Of a stretch of 64,000 nucleotides of DNA, positions 8,637-15,724 are shown one piece after another. The stretch covers positions 1 to 64,000 of the forward strand of contig CAYXDG010000004.1 in NCBI GenBank assembly GCA_964463655.1, in the 5' to 3' direction. Position 1 is the stretch's first letter; every line of letters starts with the position of its first letter. The translations under genes were made by a program, and so were the position numbers. Origin of the DNA: Halothece sp964463655 (GTDB taxonomy: Bacteria; Cyanobacteriota; Cyanobacteriia; Cyanobacteriales; Rubidibacteraceae). The notes under the pieces were generated by a model. The model was not told where the DNA came from and searched no databases. It saw nothing but the letters and a program-made list of their open reading frames with translations.

Positions 8637-9143
8637 ATGACACAATCCTGCTGGCATATTTTTCTCAAAGGGGCTAATGACACTCAAAAACTTGGGCAAA
8701 ATTTAGCAACTTTACTGTCTCCTAACACCGTGATTTTATTATCAGGGGAATTAGGGGCTGGCAAAACAACTTTTGTGCAAGGATTAGGAGAAGGATTAGG
8801 GATTAAAACACCCATTGTTAGCCCCACTTTTACCTTAATCAATGAATATCTTGAGGGACGACTTCCCCTTTATCATCTCGATTTATATCGTCTAGAAATT
8901 GACAGCGCGATCGCGCAACTTTATCCTGAAACTTATTGGGAAGGAAAAGAAGTCACGCCAGGGGTAACAGCGATCGAGTGGGCGGAAAAACTCCCTTATC
9001 TCCCTGAATCTTATTTGCAAGTGAAACTCCTTAAAACAGAAACGTCTCGTCAAGGAATCATCGAGATCGTTCCGCCTCACCATCATTGGGAAGCATTAGA
9101 AACCTTACTCAGAACTTTTCAAGAAGTAGGAGATTGCACTTGA
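8637..9143 (+). CDS. tsaE: tRNA threonylcarbamoyladenosine biosynthesis ATPase TsaE
   Basis: A 168-residue P-loop ATPase of the YjeE/TsaE family. The Walker A motif GELGAGKTTFVQGL lies near residue 40, SPTFTLINEY follows, and YHLDLYRL corresponds to the Walker B-like strand. VTAIEWAEKLP is the conserved C-terminal block. TsaE works with TsaB and TsaD to add threonylcarbamoyl to A37 of ANN-decoding tRNAs. No clear Shine-Dalgarno precedes the ATG. Its 3' end overlaps the convergent SRPBCC gene by 25 bp. Essential in most bacteria. Confidence 0.92.
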   Translation: MTQSCWHIFLKGANDTQKLGQNLATLLSPNTVILLSGELGAGKTTFVQGLGEGLGIKTPIVSPTFTLINEYLEGRLPLYHLDLYRLEIDSAIAQLYPETYWEGKEVTPGVTAIEWAEKLPYLPESYLQVKLLKTETSRQGIIEIVPPHHHWEALETLLRTFQEVGDCT

Positions 9144-9568
9144 TCGATATACTCCCGAAATCGCTCTAAATCGGCTTTCAAAGTTGATTCTACCGCTTGT
9201 CCTAAAAACAAACTATCCATAAGTTTTCCGATAACTCCAGGAATCGAATAAGCAACAGATAAACGGACAATGCTGCTGGTTTTGCGGTCATAAAATCGCA
9301 CCGCGCCTTTATTGGGTAAACCATCAACAGATTCCCACTGAATAATCTGGTGAGAAACTAAATTTGTAATCCGAGATAACCAGCTGAACTCCCAGCCCCC
9401 TGTTGCTAGTTTCCAACGGGATAAATCGGGATTATCTGCTAAGACTTCCACCGAATCAATCCATTTCATCCATTTTGGCATTTCTTCTAAATCTGACCAT
9501 AAACTCCACACCAAATCTATGGGGGCGTTCACTTCGATTTCAACACTATGTTCTAGCCAGTTAGTCAT
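9119..9568 (-). CDS. SRPBCC/cyclase-dehydrase family protein next to zds
   Basis: A 149-residue START-like protein: EIEVNAPIDLVWSLWSDLE at the N-terminus and the WKWIDSVEVL-type strand are typical of polyketide cyclase/dehydrase (SRPBCC) proteins with a hydrophobic pocket. In Synechocystis, as I recall, a homologue (slr0941) sits directly beside crtQ (slr0940), as here, so a link to carotenoid or lipid handling is plausible but unproven. A 35-bp heptamer array lies 9 bp upstream of its ATG. It overlaps the tsaE 3' end by 25 bp. Confidence 0.8.
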   Translation of the reverse strand: MTNWLEHSVEIEVNAPIDLVWSLWSDLEEMPKWMKWIDSVEVLADNPDLSRWKLATGGWEFSWLSRITNLVSHQIIQWESVDGLPNKGAVRFYDRKTSSIVRLSVAYSIPGVIGKLMDSLFLGQAVESTLKADLERFREYIDQVQSPTS

Positions 9569-9577
9569 TTTTTGTTT

Positions 9578-9612
9578 GTTATTTGTTCTTCGTTATTTGT
9601 TATTTGTTCTTC
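9578..9612 (-). repeat. heptanucleotide tandem repeat upstream of the SRPBCC gene
   Basis: Five 7-bp units on the plus strand: GTTATTT, GTTCTTC, GTTATTT, GTTATTT, GTTCTTC. In the sense of the adjacent minus-strand gene this reads as AAATAAC/GAAGAAC units (the AACAAAT family) ending 9 bp before the ATG. The same family occurs before the chemoreceptor at 46988 and the acyl-activating gene at 37093. Confidence 0.85.
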
Positions 9613-9616
9613 ATTC

Positions 9617-9722
9617 ACCCCTTAATAAGGGGGGTAGGGGGGATCGTTATTTGTGTAGAGACACTCCATAGAACGTCTCTACATTAATTGATTTCCCCTT
9701 TGAAAGAGGGTTAGGGGGATCA
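9617..9722. repeat. composite dispersed repeats between zds and the SRPBCC gene
   Basis: Three short palindromic elements sit in tandem: a CCCCTTAATAAGGGG-type hairpin followed by GGGGGGATCGTTATTTGT, a perfect 9-bp inverted repeat TGTAGAGAC...GTCTCTACA (9654-9683), and a CCCCCTTTGAAAGAGGGTTAGGGGG element (about 9697-9719). The 17-mer at 9638-9654 recurs in inverse orientation at 33554-33570. These are non-coding; one of the hairpins may also act as a terminator for zds. Confidence 0.65.
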
Positions 9723-9753
9723 TTTCCATCAACCATTAACAATGAACCAAGAA

Positions 9754-9779
9754 CAATTATCAATTATCAATTATCAATT
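9754..9779. repeat. CAATTAT heptamer repeat at the zds 3' end
   Basis: Three perfect CAATTAT units (9754-9774) plus a partial fourth. On the coding strand they spell the final LIIDN of Zds and its TGA, so the natural C-terminus has been replaced or extended by repeat sequence. Confidence 0.75.
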
Positions 9780-11190
9780 CTAAAATGACCTTGGCTGCTC
9801 TTTCTCCAGAAATGGTCGCCCCTTCCATGCTGTCAATATAATCTTGTTGGGTGTAGCTTCCCGCTAGGAAAAAGTTGCTGATGGGGGTTTTTTGATCAGG
9901 ACGATAGACATCCATCCCAGGCGCTTCTCGATAGAGAGATTGAGCCAATTTAACCACACTATACCAAGTCATGTTTAATTCACGGGAAGAAGGGAATAAT
10001 TTGTGGACTTGGGAAAGGGTATGTTGCGCGATCGCGTCGTTGCTTTCTTTAATAAAGGGATCTCCAGGAGTCAGCACTAACTGCAATAATGACCCTTCTC
10101 CTTCCCGATAATAATCGCTGGGGCTGGTGAGCGCTAAATCTGCAAAACAGGAGAAATCAGCATCAGGGGTATAAAGCAAGTTATCAATCCCTACCGCTTC
10201 TTGCAATTGTTTCCGCTTTTGTGCATTTTGTAACTCAGTTACCCAACCGTCAAAGCGCAATTGTACTGTTGCGACAGGAACTGCATCCAATTTATAAATG
10301 TTATCGAATTCTGACCATTTGCGCCAGTCTTCAGGAAGCAACCGTTTAATGCCAGGGACATCACAGGCGGCCACATACGCATCGGCGGTGACGATTTCGG
10401 TGTCTTCCCCTTTCGCAATGGCGATCCCTTTAACTCGTGTGTCTTCATAAAAGATTTCTCGCACCCGACGACGAGTGTAAATTTTCGCACCTCTCGCTTC
10501 TAGATAATCCAGAATGGGTTGATGGAGATATTCTTGGGGAGACCCTTCTAACATCCGTAACACCGAGGCTTCGCTGCGGGCTGCAAAGAGTTGGAAAATG
10601 GTTAACATACAGCGTGCGGAGATGTTTTCCGTGTCGATAAAGCCCAACGCATAGGCGATCGGGTTCCACATTCGTTTCAAACTACCATCATTTCCCCCAT
10701 GAGAGCGAAACCAGTCTGCAAAACTGATTTTATCTAAATCGCGGATAGTTTTCATCGCCCCGTCAAAATCAATTAAACCTCTAACAATAGGGCTAGTTCC
10801 CAAGGCGAGGGAGTTCGCTATTTTATCGATCGCTGACAGTTGAGAGGTGGTAAAAAAGGCTTTGAGACCATTAAAGGGCGCACCTGTGAGAAAACGAAAA
10901 TCCAGTTCCCCCACTCTCCCCCCCTCATTAATAAAGGTGTGGGTGTGTTGTTTGAGACGGAGATGCTCGATCGCGCCCACTTTCTCCATGAGACTAAATA
11001 AATGATAATAGCAGCCGAAAAAGACGTGCAATCCCATTTCAACATGATTTCCGTCTTGATCGACCCAACTTCCCACCTTTCCGCCCACAAAGGGACGAGA
11101 TTCATAAATTTCCACATCCCAGCCCGCATCGGCTAAATTAACGGCGGTGGAAAGTCCCGCTAAACCTGCGCCAATAATTGCAACTCGCAT
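9760..11190 (-). CDS. zds: 9,9'-di-cis-zeta-carotene desaturase
   Basis: A 476-residue FAD-dependent desaturase (CrtQ/Zds, plant type). The N-terminal dinucleotide motif GAGLAGLSTAVNLADAG is followed by ESRPFVGGKVGSW and HVEMGLHVFFGCYYHLF, which separates Zds from phytoene desaturase. The C-terminal FAD block FLAGSYTQQDYIDSMEGATISG is intact. It turns 9,9'-di-cis-zeta-carotene into 7,9,7',9'-tetra-cis-lycopene at the membrane. The length is normal. The last five codons and the stop are made by a CAATTAT heptamer repeat (9754-9779). It is transcribed in the same direction as the SRPBCC gene, 191 bp away. Confidence 0.95.
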   Translation of the reverse strand: MRVAIIGAGLAGLSTAVNLADAGWDVEIYESRPFVGGKVGSWVDQDGNHVEMGLHVFFGCYYHLFSLMEKVGAIEHLRLKQHTHTFINEGGRVGELDFRFLTGAPFNGLKAFFTTSQLSAIDKIANSLALGTSPIVRGLIDFDGAMKTIRDLDKISFADWFRSHGGNDGSLKRMWNPIAYALGFIDTENISARCMLTIFQLFAARSEASVLRMLEGSPQEYLHQPILDYLEARGAKIYTRRRVREIFYEDTRVKGIAIAKGEDTEIVTADAYVAACDVPGIKRLLPEDWRKWSEFDNIYKLDAVPVATVQLRFDGWVTELQNAQKRKQLQEAVGIDNLLYTPDADFSCFADLALTSPSDYYREGEGSLLQLVLTPGDPFIKESNDAIAQHTLSQVHKLFPSSRELNMTWYSVVKLAQSLYREAPGMDVYRPDQKTPISNFFLAGSYTQQDYIDSMEGATISGERAAKVILELIIDN

Positions 11191-11268
11191 TCTGTGCTTA
11201 AATTATCCTTACTAAAAGCGTTTTCTCATATTGTAAAGAAAAATTAATATTAATGCAGACAAGCCTCA

Positions 11269-12015
11269 TCATGAATCAAGTCCGTTGGGATCAATCCCCA
11301 ATTCTCTCATCCGCGCAGCGAGACGATCCGCCCGTTGTTTTTCGTTCTCCGCCCGTTCTTCTGGAGTCAAAATCCAATTTTGCTGTCGATCGCGCCAGCG
11401 TAACCATAGCCTGTCAATTCCATCATATTTCCCTTCCCATAACCCTAAACTCATTTGCACCTCTTCCACCCACCAACCTTGATTTTGGGCTTCCCAAGGC
11501 TGATACCCGCGCTCAGTCAATTGATAGGCTTGAACTTGATTCGTGTAGCGATCGAACGTCAGATAATAGGGAATGTGGAGAATTTGCTCGTACACTGTCC
11601 ATTTTGTTGGCGGTTGACCCCCTTGGTTTCCCCTTATTAGAGTTTTCCCTAAGTCTTCGTTTTCCGTCCCTCGGGAGAGTAATTCAACCACAATTAAAGG
11701 AGAAACCCCTTCATCCCAAACCACATAACTCAAGCGTAAGTCCTCTTTTTTGTACAAACGAGAGACCCCAACCACTGCAAACCAATCTGGACGTTTGTAC
11801 CATCGGGTTTGATTAGAATCGTAATATAAATTCAAGTCACTGCCCACAAAAATTTCTTGCGCTGAATAATTTTCGGGTCGAAAGGTCAAGCGCAATAATT
11901 CAGGCTGAAGATCATGAAATTCATCGGAGCCTCCCGGTTCCTCTGGGTCTTCACTAGGTAAATCATACATTGTGGGGAGGGCTTTTTTCAGGAACTGGCG
12001 AGGATCAGTTTGCAT
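11269..12015 (-). CDS. Uma2-family (DUF820) endonuclease-like protein
   Basis: A 248-residue Uma2/DUF820 protein. The PD-(D/E)XK-like core is visible as KRPDWFAVVGV (Asp), PLIVVELLSRGTENED (Glu) and a following Lys-rich KTLI segment with YEQILHIPYYLTFD. A C-terminal helical part (EERAENEKQRADRLAARMRELG) is a typical coiled-coil tail of the longer members. These proteins are very numerous in cyanobacteria and their physiological role is unsettled. One of three in the window. Family call firm, nuclease activity not shown. Confidence 0.85.
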   Translation of the reverse strand: MQTDPRQFLKKALPTMYDLPSEDPEEPGGSDEFHDLQPELLRLTFRPENYSAQEIFVGSDLNLYYDSNQTRWYKRPDWFAVVGVSRLYKKEDLRLSYVVWDEGVSPLIVVELLSRGTENEDLGKTLIRGNQGGQPPTKWTVYEQILHIPYYLTFDRYTNQVQAYQLTERGYQPWEAQNQGWWVEEVQMSLGLWEGKYDGIDRLWLRWRDRQQNWILTPEERAENEKQRADRLAARMRELGIDPNGLDS

Positions 12016-12073
12016 TTTGCGGATGATTGTATAGTTTGACTACTTTAATCGTCACTATAGCTTTTTGGTAGTT

Positions 12074-12751
12074 TTAACTGGCTTGAGAAGGTTCTCCAGA
12101 CAGCGCGATCGCGCTATTTTCTTTTAGGGAAGGACGACTGATTAAATAAGTCAAACTTCCCAACAAAGGAATCCAAATTAGGGTTTGAAAGAACTTAGAC
12201 TCACTCACGCCACGACGGATTAAATCCTCTTTTAACAAGACAGGAAATAGTAGAATTAAGGCACAAAAATCTAAACTCATCACATGAATAAAACGACTGT
12301 TTTGCCACTGTATAACAAAATCATTCCAATTTCCTTCTGTTAATCCTGTTGTGAAAAGTAAGAAAAAGCCAATCACTGTTAAAACAATAAAAACCCGAGA
12401 ATTAATCGCTTTTAAGAACCAATTGTAAGAGGAAGTCAACTCAGTTTTGGGTTCACGAAAAGCCAGATAAGGTAAAATTGCAAACGCACCCACTGCAAAG
12501 GAGAACAAAGCAAAAGGCCAAGCTAAAAGTCTTTGTTCTTTCCCATCAATAAGGAGTAAAGGGGCGTACATCAAAGGCAAAACTCCCATTAAATTAAAAA
12601 GGGAAACAATGATCGGGTTAATTCCTTCTATTTCTAAAGCAGATAATTTTTCAATCAGGTCGGCTGTATTAGGATCGTCAGGGGGTGCAAGGAAAAAGCC
12701 ATAAGCAAGAAATCCTAGCCAGAGGAGTAAAAAAAGAATTTTTCTAGTCAT
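12074..12751 (-). CDS. conserved multi-pass membrane protein, unknown function
   Basis: A 225-residue integral membrane protein with about six hydrophobic helices: the N-terminal ILFLLLWLGFLAYGFFLAPP, then VSLFNLMGVLPLMYAPLLL, WPFALFSFAVGAFAILPYL, FIVLTVIGFFLLF, DFCALILLFPVLL and WIPLLGSLTYLI. The DDPN after the first helix and the short hydrophilic loops resemble a conserved family of cyanobacteria and chloroplast-bearing plants, but I cannot name it. It lies between two Uma2 genes on the same strand. Confidence 0.65.
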   Translation of the reverse strand: MTRKILFLLLWLGFLAYGFFLAPPDDPNTADLIEKLSALEIEGINPIIVSLFNLMGVLPLMYAPLLLIDGKEQRLLAWPFALFSFAVGAFAILPYLAFREPKTELTSSYNWFLKAINSRVFIVLTVIGFFLLFTTGLTEGNWNDFVIQWQNSRFIHVMSLDFCALILLFPVLLKEDLIRRGVSESKFFQTLIWIPLLGSLTYLISRPSLKENSAIALSGEPSQAS

Positions 12752-12825
12752 TTTTAGGAAGTTGGTTTTAGCTACAAGTTTTATTGTAATATTTAAGAGA
12801 GTAGCGCGATCGCGTCTTGCTATAG

Positions 12826-13410
12826 TCAGTAATCGAAAATCTCGGCTAAATCGACAATTAATCCAGACAGAATCTCTTCACCTGAAAGGGTCAAAGGATG
12901 ATTTAATACCTCTTTCTCCTTCCCTTGGCGATAAATTTCGACTTGTCTCTCATCAGGATTAATTAACCAACCTAATTTTACGCCACAGTTGATGTACTCT
13001 TCCATTTTATTTTGTAACTCATCGAGATCGTCAGTAGGACTCATTAGTTCGAGAACAAAATCAGGATTGAGAGAGGGAAATTTTCTTTTTTCTTGTTTGG
13101 TTAAACTGTTCCATTTAGAATGAGCAACCCAGCTAACATCAGGAGAACGAACTGCGCCATTGGATAACTTGAAACCAGTAGAAGAATCAAAAACTTTACC
13201 GAGTTTGCTTTGTTTATTCCAAAGTTTGATTTGAAACAACAGTTCCCCATTGCGATCGCCAGTTTCACCGCCTGTTGGAGACATAAAAATTAAATGACCT
13301 TGACTATTGGTTTCCAATCGAGCATCGGGATTGTCGCGAGAAAGCGCTTCTAACTGGCGATCGCTGATCCGATCAACTAGAGAAGAAAGATTCAATGTGA
13401 ATGCGGTCAT
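12826..13410 (-). CDS. Uma2-family (DUF820) endonuclease-like protein
   Basis: A 194-residue Uma2 protein with all core blocks: RSPDVSWVAHSKW, PDFVLELMSPTDDLDELQNKMEEY and GVKLGWLINPDERQVEIYR (the conserved WLIDP-like strand). The ATG at 13410 is chosen; a TTG nine codons further upstream is possible but adds an atypical MCLHPTSDF leader. It is the canonical short form, without the coiled-coil tail of the copy at 11269. Function is unresolved for the family. Confidence 0.85.
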   Translation of the reverse strand: MTAFTLNLSSLVDRISDRQLEALSRDNPDARLETNSQGHLIFMSPTGGETGDRNGELLFQIKLWNKQSKLGKVFDSSTGFKLSNGAVRSPDVSWVAHSKWNSLTKQEKRKFPSLNPDFVLELMSPTDDLDELQNKMEEYINCGVKLGWLINPDERQVEIYRQGKEKEVLNHPLTLSGEEILSGLIVDLAEIFDY

Positions 13411-13552
13411 GAAATCGCTTGTGGGATGGAGACACAATCATTTTAGCGTCCCTCCCGCATTTCTAATAAATGGCGCGATCAGGCGCTCATTCCTAAATCT
13501 GTTAAAGCCAACCGATTGTTAAGATTAAACCAGACGAATTGGAGACAAAACA

Positions 13553-14149
13553 ACGAACTATACCCCACCCCTGGCCCGTTTAATTGAACGTTTACAAGGT
13601 TTACCGGGTGTTGGTCCCAAAACAGCCCAACGCTTAGCTTTTCACATCCTTAAACGTCCAGAAAAAGAAGTCGAAGCCCTCGCAACAGCTTTAATCGAAG
13701 CCAAAAAACAGATTGGTCTGTGTCGCGTCTGTTTTCATCTCACGGCGGAATCTGTTTGCGAAATTTGCCAAAATCCCAATCGCGATGAGAGCATGATTTG
13801 TGTCGTCCCTGATTCTCGCGATGTCATTGCATTGGAAAAAACACGGGAGTATTCTGGGAAGTATCATGTTTTAGGCGGGGTGATTTCTCCGATGGATGGG
13901 ATCGGTCCAGAAGAGTTGCATATTCAGCCTTTAGTGGAGCGTGTGAGCAAGGAAAAGGTGAAAGAGGTTATTCTCGCCATTAGCCCCAGCGTGGAAGGGG
14001 ATACAACGACATTATACTTGGGTCAATTGCTAAAACCCTTTACTCGCGTCACTCGCATTGCCTTCGGTTTGCCAATGGGAGGCGATTTAGAATATGCTGA
14101 TGAGGTTACCTTAGCCAGAGCCTTAGAAGGACGACGAGAATTGGAGTAA
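13553..14149 (+). CDS. recR: recombination mediator RecR, noncanonical start
   Basis: RecR of about 198 residues: a helix-hairpin-helix (LPGVGPKTAQRLAFHIL, near 18), a C4 zinc finger (CRVC...CEIC, about 56-70) and a Toprim domain (CVVPDSRDVIALEK, then SPMDGIGPE and the terminal RALEGRRELE). It loads RecA with RecF/RecO at gaps. Coding homology begins at NYTPPLARLIE, but no in-frame ATG, GTG or TTG exists before 13793, which would delete the HhH and zinc finger. ACG at 13553 lies 7 nt after GGAGA (13541-13545) and is the best candidate; ATT at 13538 and CTG at 13571 are alternatives. The stop overlaps the next ATG (TAATG). Confidence 0.85.
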   Translation, partial: TNYTPPLARLIERLQGLPGVGPKTAQRLAFHILKRPEKEVEALATALIEAKKQIGLCRVCFHLTAESVCEICQNPNRDESMICVVPDSRDVIALEKTREYSGKYHVLGGVISPMDGIGPEELHIQPLVERVSKEKVKEVILAISPSVEGDTTTLYLGQLLKPFTRVTRIAFGLPMGGDLEYADEVTLARALEGRRELE

Positions 14150-14964
14150 TGTCAACTGCTAGAGAATTATTTGCTCAAGAAATGAGTTTGCCCGATCGCG
14201 AGATTGATTTGGCAAAAACGGCGTTGTATATTGCTCAAGAGGAAACCCCAAACCTAGACATTGATGCTTATTTAACGCAACTTGATCAGTGGGCCCAACA
14301 AGCGCGATCGCTGCTTCCCGAAGAGCGTTACCCCCTACGGATTATTCAGACCATTAATCAGATTTTATATGACGAGTTAGGCTTTCAGGGGAATGAAGAA
14401 GATTATTATGACCCCCGCAATAGCTTTCTCAACGAGGTGATGGAACGTCGCACAGGAATCCCCATCACCCTCGCGTTGGTTTATTTAGAGGTTTCCCGTC
14501 GCCTTGACTTTCCTATGGTCGGAATTGGAATGCCTGGCCATTTTTTAATTCGCCCTGATTTTGAAGAGGCAGGGATTTTTGTTGATGCTTTTCACAAAGG
14601 AGAAGTGTTATTCCCCCAAGATTGTGAAGAAAGGTTACAAGAAATTTTTTCCCAACCCGTCACCCTCGCGCCAGAATTTTTAGAAGCGGTGAGCAAACGC
14701 CAATTTATTGCGCGAATGCTCACCAATTTAAAAGTGATTTATATTAACCAGCAAGATTTAAACCGAGCTTTAGCCGTGATTGAACGGTTATTGTTAGTGT
14801 TTCCCGAAGCAATTACAGAACAGCGCGATCGAGGATTATTATCTTATCAATTGGGACAACTCCCCCAGGCGATCGCTGATTTAAAGACCTATCTCGCCCA
14901 CTATCCAGATGCTTCCGACGCTTCCATGATTCAACTCTTACTCAGTCAAATCAGTGACCAGTGA
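14149..14964 (+). CDS. SirB1-family protein (transglutaminase-like plus TPR)
   Basis: A 271-residue SirB1 family protein. The transglutaminase-like core is seen as YYDPRNSFLNEVMERRTGIPITLALVYLEV (about 85-115) and GIGMPGHFLIR, with a conserved FVDAFHKGEVL. A TPR-like C-terminal repeat (RALAVIERLLLVFPEAITEQRDRG, then LGQLPQAIADLKTYL) follows. Its function is not defined; in other bacteria it neighbours release-factor genes. Translation is coupled to recR through the TAATG overlap. The stop lies inside a dispersed CAGTGACCAGT repeat. Confidence 0.8.
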   Translation: MSTARELFAQEMSLPDREIDLAKTALYIAQEETPNLDIDAYLTQLDQWAQQARSLLPEERYPLRIIQTINQILYDELGFQGNEEDYYDPRNSFLNEVMERRTGIPITLALVYLEVSRRLDFPMVGIGMPGHFLIRPDFEEAGIFVDAFHKGEVLFPQDCEERLQEIFSQPVTLAPEFLEAVSKRQFIARMLTNLKVIYINQQDLNRALAVIERLLLVFPEAITEQRDRGLLSYQLGQLPQAIADLKTYLAHYPDASDASMIQLLLSQISDQ

Positions 14965-14982
14965 CCAGTGACTAATTACTGA
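14952..14982. repeat. dispersed CAGTGACCAGT repeat
   Basis: Tandem CAGTGACC units (CAGTGACCAGTGACCAGTGAC) overlap the SirB1 stop codon. Related GTGACCAGTT or GGTCACTGATCAG strings occur at about 6650, 22573, 34426, 41027 and 46905, nearly always at gene ends. Because the unit contains TGA it readily supplies stop codons. Confidence 0.6.
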
Positions 14983-15440
14983 TATCCACTTTGAATATAA
15001 AGGGCTTCAGCGACCCGTTTCAGGCGACGCAACTGGGCGGACATATCTTCTTGGGTGGAACGGGCGGCAAACAGTTCAAAGCCAAATTTAACCAAGGGAT
15101 TGGGGATTTTGAACTCAAAGCGGTTAATTAACTTTGTGCCATCGCGATTGGGTTGACATTCCCAGCGATCGCGCCCCTGAAAAAAGCCTACAAACTCCCA
15201 GACGATTAACCCTGGTTCCCGTTCCACGACCCTATTTTTAAGCTCTGGTTGGATGCCCGGAAGCTCGATGATAAAGCGACTGCGACTCCCTAGTTCCGTG
15301 TTCCATTCCCCGATTGGTTCGCAGCGTAAGCGAGGATTAAGCCAACGGTGCATCAAAGCGCGATCGCTGATGCAATGCTCAACAATTGTCGCACTGGCCT
15401 TAATCTGAATTGATTGTTCAAAGACTTTGTAATCCTTCAT
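14976..15440 (-). CDS. SRPBCC family protein
   Basis: A 154-residue START-like protein: the opening KVFEQSIQIKASATIVEHCISD is the first strand and helix of the SRPBCC fold and IVWEFVGFFQGRDRWECQP the antiparallel sheet. It has no membrane segment. The lipid or polyketide-like ligand is unknown. It is a distant relative of the copy at 9119, not a recent duplicate. Convergent with the SirB1-like gene, 12 bp apart. Confidence 0.75.
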   Translation of the reverse strand: MKDYKVFEQSIQIKASATIVEHCISDRALMHRWLNPRLRCEPIGEWNTELGSRSRFIIELPGIQPELKNRVVEREPGLIVWEFVGFFQGRDRWECQPNRDGTKLINRFEFKIPNPLVKFGFELFAARSTQEDMSAQLRRLKRVAEALYIQSGYQ

Positions 15441-15724
15441 TAGACGTAAATTTGAGAGGTTAAAATTGTTTCACTTCTTCATCAATTGTAGAAAATCCCT
15501 CTGCTTCCGAACAGATAAGATGTTTTAGATGATTGATGGCTTTCCTATCAAAAGATTAATTTCTGAAATTATATTTTTCTGCTTTAATATTGGATGATGT
15601 GATTTTCGTACTAAAATAAAGACTGTTCATTTTTTAACAGCATTATCGTTGAAACAAGACTGATTCTGGTTTTAACATTTGCTTAACAATGTAACAGGGC
15701 AACTATTCCCTTGATGAAGTAAAG

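Noticed and set aside
13793..14149. recR starting at the first ATG
   Set aside because: This would delete the helix-hairpin-helix and zinc finger, which are encoded in frame immediately upstream.
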